7,263 bases of DNA, from positions 1-7,263 of the forward strand of contig JAGAEB010000042.1 of the NCBI GenBank assembly GCA_017613335.1, written 5' to 3'. The notes under the pieces were generated by a model. The model ran no database searches. It worked only from the letters and a program-made list of their open reading frames with translations, and was not told the origin of the DNA. Shown here piece after piece: positions 4,304 to 7,263 of this stretch (its first letter is position 1; each line of letters begins with the position of its first letter). The position numbers and the translations under genes are program-made. The stretch comes from Methanosarcinaceae archaeon (lineage in GTDB: Archaea > Halobacteriota > Methanosarcinia > Methanosarcinales > Methanosarcinaceae).

Positions 4304-6070
4304 TCAGAAATCTTCAAACCGGGCATTTCCGTCGATCAGATCGCGGATGATGTCGTTGAGTCTGCTGACCGGCGCGCGGATCTGTTTCATGCTGTCGCGG
4401 TCGCGGATCGTGACGGTCTTGTCTTCGAGCGTATCGAAATCGACAGTCACGGAATAGGGGATACCGATCTCATCGTTTCTTCTGTATCTTTTGCCGATCG
4501 TTCCGGCTTCATCGTAATCGGCCATGATGCCAGCGTGGACGAAGTTGTCGTGGATCTCCGTCGCAACAGCGGAAAGCTGCGGTTTTCCCATGAGCGGGAG
4601 AACAGAGACCTGGAACGGGGCAATAGCGCCTTTCAGATGCAGGACAGTTCTGCCTTCTGCTTCTTCATCATCCGCATCTTCTGCGCTTCCGGAGAGAGAT
4701 TCTTCCTCAAAAGCATGCTCGAGGACGCAGTAAGTGATCCTGTCGATGCCGTAGGACGGTTCGATGACATGCGGGATGATCGTTTCGCCGCTGACTTTGA
4801 CCGTTTCTTCGCCGTAGGTGATGATGTCATGCGGAACCTCGACAGGAGCGCCGTCGACGGTGATCATGATCATCCCGTCTTTTACAGCTGCTTCGATCTG
4901 ATCGTGCGTCATTTCTTTTAAGGTGTCACCGATCAGTTTTGCTTTGCCTTTGAACAGCGGCCCGAGTTTTCCCATGTCCGGCTTCACGACGAAGGACGTC
5001 ACGAATTTCGGTTCAGGATATTCGACATAAACGGACAGTTCGATCTTGCTCTGGGCGGCGTGCGCTTTGAGATCATAAGTCGTCCTGTCGGCAATGCCGA
5101 CGACCTCGACCCAGCCGAATCTGTCCGTCAGGACTTCGGCGTCCCAGCAGTCGGCGGCATAGTGAGCCATCTCGTCTTTCATGTGCTGACGGAAACGCAG
5201 TCTGTCACCGCAGATGCCGACTTTCTGCAGGAATTCGTTCGTCAGGGAAACGTAGTAAGCCAGGAATTCGTGAGCGATGATGCCGTCTCTGACAGCATCG
5301 CTGACTTTCATCTGAATCGGTTTTCCTTCAGGATCTTCCTGCTGCGCCTGCGGGTAGAGCGTGAGCAGTGTACCGGCATATCTGTCAAAGCGCGGGTGTG
5401 TCTTTTTGGACGGGTCGACAAAGATCTCGCATTCTGCCTGCGTAAATTCACGGAGTCTTAAGACACCCTGTCTGGGAGAGATCTCGTTTCTGTATGATTT
5501 GCCGATCTGGCAGGCGCCGAACGGAAGTTTGTCGCGGTAATAACGTGAGAGTCTCTGGAAGTCGACGAACATACCCTGAGCCGTTTCCGGTCTCATGTAG
5601 CCCTGTCTGCCGTTTCCGGGGCCGATCGTTGTTTTGAACATGAGGTTGAACTCGTAGGCCGGCGCCAGATCGCCGCCGCATTCCGGGCATTTGATGCCGA
5701 ATTTCAGGACGGCGTCGTCAAGTTCCTTGAGACTGTAGCCGCCTGCGTTTTCAATTCCGGCGCCTTCGACGAGATGGTCAGCGCGGAAAGCCTGATGACA
5801 TGAAAGACACTCGCACAGCGGGTCGGAAAAGCCGCCGACGTGTCCGGAAGCGATGAAGATATCTTCGATGCCGACAGTCGGGCATTCGATTTCCATATAG
5901 CCTTCGCGGACGACGTAGAATTTCCGCCAGGTATCTTCGATATGTCTTTTCACCGTACAGCCGTTCGGACCGTAGTCGAAGAAACCGGCAGCGCCGCCGT
6001 AAAGTTCAAAAGAGTTCCATAAAAATCCGCGCCTTTTGGCGAGATCGATCACTTTGTCATAAGTATCCAT
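4304..6070 (-). CDS. glyS: Glycyl-tRNA synthetase, archaeal/eukaryotic alpha2 type
   Basis: A 588-residue class II aminoacyl-tRNA synthetase that charges tRNA-Gly with glycine in the cytoplasm. From the N terminus: the family-typical RRGFLWNSFELYGGAAGFFDYGP at 13-35; a four-cysteine zinc site formed by CLSC (88-91) and CPEC (128-131); class II motif 2 with YRNEISPRQG from 193; motif 3 YGIDRI with its conserved arginine at 444; and a C-terminal anticodon-binding domain (about 476-588) beginning VLHLKGAIAPFQVSVLPL. Between motif 3 and the anticodon domain is an acidic stretch (455-472, rich in Glu and Asp) that looks like a lineage-specific insertion. The start at 6070 is chosen over an ATG at 6088 because it begins MDTYDKVIDLAKRRGF, as in relatives, and has GGTG 7 bases upstream. 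It has its own TATA box and terminator and appears intact and monocistronic. Confidence 0.97.
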   Translation of the reverse strand: MDTYDKVIDLAKRRGFLWNSFELYGGAAGFFDYGPNGCTVKRHIEDTWRKFYVVREGYMEIECPTVGIEDIFIASGHVGGFSDPLCECLSCHQAFRADHLVEGAGIENAGGYSLKELDDAVLKFGIKCPECGGDLAPAYEFNLMFKTTIGPGNGRQGYMRPETAQGMFVDFQRLSRYYRDKLPFGACQIGKSYRNEISPRQGVLRLREFTQAECEIFVDPSKKTHPRFDRYAGTLLTLYPQAQQEDPEGKPIQMKVSDAVRDGIIAHEFLAYYVSLTNEFLQKVGICGDRLRFRQHMKDEMAHYAADCWDAEVLTDRFGWVEVVGIADRTTYDLKAHAAQSKIELSVYVEYPEPKFVTSFVVKPDMGKLGPLFKGKAKLIGDTLKEMTHDQIEAAVKDGMIMITVDGAPVEVPHDIITYGEETVKVSGETIIPHVIEPSYGIDRITYCVLEHAFEEESLSGSAEDADDEEAEGRTVLHLKGAIAPFQVSVLPLMGKPQLSAVATEIHDNFVHAGIMADYDEAGTIGKRYRRNDEIGIPYSVTVDFDTLEDKTVTIRDRDSMKQIRAPVSRLNDIIRDLIDGNARFEDF

Positions 6071-6077
6071 GTCAACA

Positions 6078-6081
6078 CACC
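6078..6081 (-). promoter_or_regulatory. Ribosome binding site that decides the glycyl-tRNA synthetase start
   Basis: On the - strand, GGTG lies 7 bases before the ATG at 6070 and inside the six-residue extension that a start at 6088 would add. No comparable site precedes 6088. Confidence 0.45.
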
Positions 6082-6124
6082 GATTCATTGAAATTTCAGA
6101 GAAATGCGAGTGGTGTAGGCCGTT

Positions 6125-6136
6125 AAATTATATAGA
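6125..6136 (-). promoter_or_regulatory. TATA box of glycyl-tRNA synthetase
   Basis: Read on the - strand, TCTATATAATTT, with CGAAAC just upstream as a likely BRE, lies about 60 bp before the start at 6070. Transcription should begin near 6106, giving a leader of roughly 36 nt. Confidence 0.65.
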
Positions 6137-6143
6137 GTTTCGG

Positions 6144-6157
6144 AAAAACGAAAAAAA
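6144..6157 (-). terminator. Double oligo-T terminator after the dockerin gene
   Basis: On the - strand there are two T tracts, T7 (A7 at 6151-6157) and T5 (A5 at 6144-6148), separated by two bases. Archaeal RNA polymerase terminates at such tracts without needing a hairpin. The site lies about 155 bp after the dockerin stop and only about 8 bp upstream of the synthetase TATA box, which would insulate the two units. Confidence 0.5.
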
Positions 6158-6231
6158 GATCGCCCCTGACGGCCGGAACAGTGAAGTCTTCCGCAGCGGG
6201 GCGGATATTGAAAGTCTGATCCCGGATATCA

Positions 6232-6310
6232 GGAGAGCGTGTTTTTCCTGCTTTTCGTGGCACGGTCGCATACACCGGAGAAGCTTTTCCTGCTTTTTAT
6301 GACACGGCCG
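6232..6310. repeat. Two direct repeat copies just after the dockerin stop codon
   Basis: Two copies, 6232-6268 and 6277-6310, share GGAGA followed by a 26-bp core (6243-6268 and 6285-6310) that differs at only a few bases. The core offset is 42 bp. The last few codons of the dockerin gene (about 6321-6336 on the + strand) resemble the first part of the unit, suggesting duplication of the gene's 3' end. Confidence 0.6.
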
Positions 6311-6311
6311 T

Positions 6312-7010
6312 TTATATCAGAGAGGCTTTGTCTGCGACATACTGTGACATGAGAACAAGATCGGTGATCGTGACCCGTCCGTCGCCGTTCATATCATAAT
6401 CCGTGTACTGATCGGGATCATCGTCGTGCAGAGCCTGTTTCAGATTAATGACGTCTGCGCCTGTCGGATCGATCCCGGGCGTGTACCACACGGCATCGAA
6501 AACGATATTTTCAGTAACGATCAGGCGGTCTCCTGCGGTGTATTGACTGTTTCCGGAAACCCATCCCAGAAAGATCTTTCCGGGAGAAACGGCACGATCC
6601 TCAGAAACCGTGTATTCGGCTCCTGCTTCGACAGTCACTGCCGGGGGAACATGGTCTGATCCGGCATAAGAAACAGAAAAAGTGTCAGACGGGGTATCAG
6701 AAGGAGTCGGGTCGGGAGAAGAAACAGGGAAATCAGAAGGAGTCGGGTCAGGAGAAGAGCCGGGAATGTCGGGGGGAGACGGATCGGCAGAACCCGGCTC
6801 CTCAGAGGGAGCCGGTTCTTCGGGGGGATTGACAGAGCAGACATATTTTTCAAGGAGGATCAGATCGATGCCGTCGATCCTGCCGTCCCGGTTGATGTCA
6901 TATGTTTCCGGGTCGCTCAGGACAAACGGGCTGTCGTTTGTCAGATGATCGATCAGTTCCTGAATATTCTGAGACGGATCCTGACTGAATGTGATATTGA
7001 CGGGTTTCAT
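6312..7010 (-). CDS. Dockerin-domain / InlB-repeat surface protein, C-terminal part (probably frameshifted from upstream ORF)
   Basis: Numbering from the ATG at 7010 (232 residues): a dockerin-like module at about 15-57 has a calcium-loop pattern DINRDGRIDGID (Asp38, Asn40, Asp42, Asp49) followed by a LILLEKYV helix. A Pro/Ser/Asp-rich linker spans 62-110. An InlB-type (Listeria-Bacteroides) beta repeat spans about 111-176, with the typical FLGW at 147-150. A second dockerin-like module spans about 180-226, with DMNGDGRVTITD (Asp206, Asn208, Asp210, Asp217). Dockerins bind cohesins, or stabilise themselves through calcium, on secreted and cell-surface proteins; InlB repeats are adhesion or stalk modules. 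There is no signal peptide, which such a protein requires, and residue 1 falls inside the end of another InlB repeat. This is therefore very probably the tail of a longer gene broken near 7033-7039. The ATG at 7010 overlaps the upstream stop (ATGA), so coupled translation is a weaker alternative. Confidence 0.85.
   Translation of the reverse strand: MKPVNITFSQDPSQNIQELIDHLTNDSPFVLSDPETYDINRDGRIDGIDLILLEKYVCSVNPPEEPAPSEEPGSADPSPPDIPGSSPDPTPSDFPVSSPDPTPSDTPSDTFSVSYAGSDHVPPAVTVEAGAEYTVSEDRAVSPGKIFLGWVSGNSQYTAGDRLIVTENIVFDAVWYTPGIDPTGADVINLKQALHDDDPDQYTDYDMNGDGRVTITDLVLMSQYVADKASLI
6697..6768 (-). repeat. 36-bp in-frame repeat in the Pro/Ser linker
   Basis: Two 36-bp units, 6697-6732 and 6733-6768, are almost identical over their first 26 bases and encode SSPDPTPSD-type residues. 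More diverged Pro/Ser/Asp-rich sequence continues towards 6830. The period is 12 codons, so the unit can vary in number without breaking the frame. Confidence 0.75.
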
Positions 7011-7263
7011 GTCTGTGTAAAGAGTTGTCGCATTTTCCCGGTCACGATGATGTCGCCGCCGACGTGCGTGTTTCCGCTGTTGTCGACCCAGTTTATGAAG
7101 ACATATCCGGGGCAGACAGGATATTCAGATGTGACCGTTGCGTTTATTTCAGGGCAGATGACGAGCGTCGGTGAGGGCGCTGTTCCGTGATCTGTCGTGT
7201 AGACAAGACTGTGCGTCACATAAACAGTCGCATTCTGAGATGTCGTTTCGCCTTCAATGTTGC
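7007..7263 (-). CDS. InlB-repeat surface protein, upstream fragment of the same gene (5' end outside window)
   Basis: The frame is open from the window edge to a TGA at 7007-7009. A GTG at 7217-7219 could be called a start, but the coding signal continues upstream of it (GETTSQNATVYV), so the true start lies outside. The visible part holds the end of one InlB-type beta repeat and most of a second: LVYTTDHGTAPSP, then YPVCPGYVFINWVDNSG (the 'F-x-x-W' core) and GGDIIVTG. At that point the normal repeat ending is lost and the frame reads KMRQLFTQT and stops. The proper ending appears in the next frame and runs straight into the dockerin fragment. The N-terminal part of this secreted protein, with any signal peptide, must lie beyond the window. 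Confidence 0.7.
   Translation of the reverse strand, partial: NIEGETTSQNATVYVTHSLVYTTDHGTAPSPTLVICPEINATVTSEYPVCPGYVFINWVDNSGNTHVGGDIIVTGKMRQLFTQT
7031..7044 (-). other. Probable single-base frameshift site
   Basis: On the - strand the sequence reads GTGACCGGGAAAATGCGACA. Adding one G to GGG (7037-7039) or one A to AAAA (7033-7036) gives VTG-[E/K]-NATTLYTDMKPVNITF. This restores a normal InlB-repeat ending and joins the two dockerin-gene fragments. The site is a pair of homopolymers, typical of sequencing error or real slippage. Confidence 0.7.

Noticed and set aside
4226..4921. 231-residue + strand reading frame opposite glycyl-tRNA synthetase
   Set aside because: It is the antisense shadow of a clearly conserved gene, shows no recognisable domain, and begins inside the terminator hairpin.
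6069..6302. 77-residue + strand reading frame between the synthetase and dockerin genes
   Set aside because: It runs through the synthetase TATA box, the oligo-T terminator and the direct repeats, and it has no ribosome site or family resemblance.
6089..6311. tRNA or structured RNA gene in the gap upstream of the synthetase
   Set aside because: I looked for cloverleaf and conserved T-loop sequence and found only a promoter, T tracts and direct repeats.
6311..6318. TATA-like TTTATATC on the + strand
   Set aside because: There is no + strand gene downstream, and it coincides with the dockerin stop codon region.

Overview
This window looks like chromosome from a euryarchaeon, most likely a methanogen-type lineage, possibly host-associated. 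The evidence is a Hef/XPF-type nuclease, an archaeal/eukaryotic-type glycyl-tRNA synthetase, archaeal TATA boxes about 45-70 bases ahead of several starts, oligo-T tracts at gene ends, and secreted proteins with dockerin and InlB-type (Listeria-Bacteroides) repeats. The genus cannot be settled from this sequence.

Layout, left to right. The + strand carries: the C-terminal part of a Hef-like DNA repair nuclease (1-1017, open at the window edge); a putative membrane-anchored lipoprotein with a Gly/Lys-rich heptad-repeat linker (1102-2031); an AT-rich two-gene operon encoding a small zinc-ribbon protein and a YbjQ-type (UPF0145) domain protein (2087-2977); and a short-chain dehydrogenase/reductase with its own strong TATA box and a candidate operator (3098-3838). 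A 465-bp intergenic stretch follows. It holds a hairpin/T-tract terminator for the reductase, a 29-bp tandem repeat array of about five units, and a hairpin/T-tract terminator for the convergent gene. The - strand then carries glycyl-tRNA synthetase (4304-6070) and, upstream of it, a surface-type protein with two dockerin-like modules flanking an InlB-type repeat (6312 to beyond 7263). That gene appears broken by a single-base frameshift near 7033-7039.

The genes do not form one pathway. They are independent housekeeping units (repair, translation) interleaved with accessory units (lipoprotein, zinc-ribbon/YbjQ pair, reductase, dockerin protein). Most have their own promoter. The only clear operon is zinc ribbon plus YbjQ.

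A recurring theme is short tandem repetition: a 48-bp repeat in the Hef linker, a 21-bp repeat in the lipoprotein, a 36-bp repeat in the dockerin linker, a 29-bp non-coding array, and duplicated sequence just after the dockerin stop. The three in-gene repeats have periods divisible by three and fall in linkers; the non-coding array has a period that is not. I do not see a convincing new multi-gene system. The best leads are the 29-bp array, the repairable frameshift in the dockerin protein, the AT-rich zinc-ribbon/YbjQ pair, and the candidate operator at the reductase promoter.
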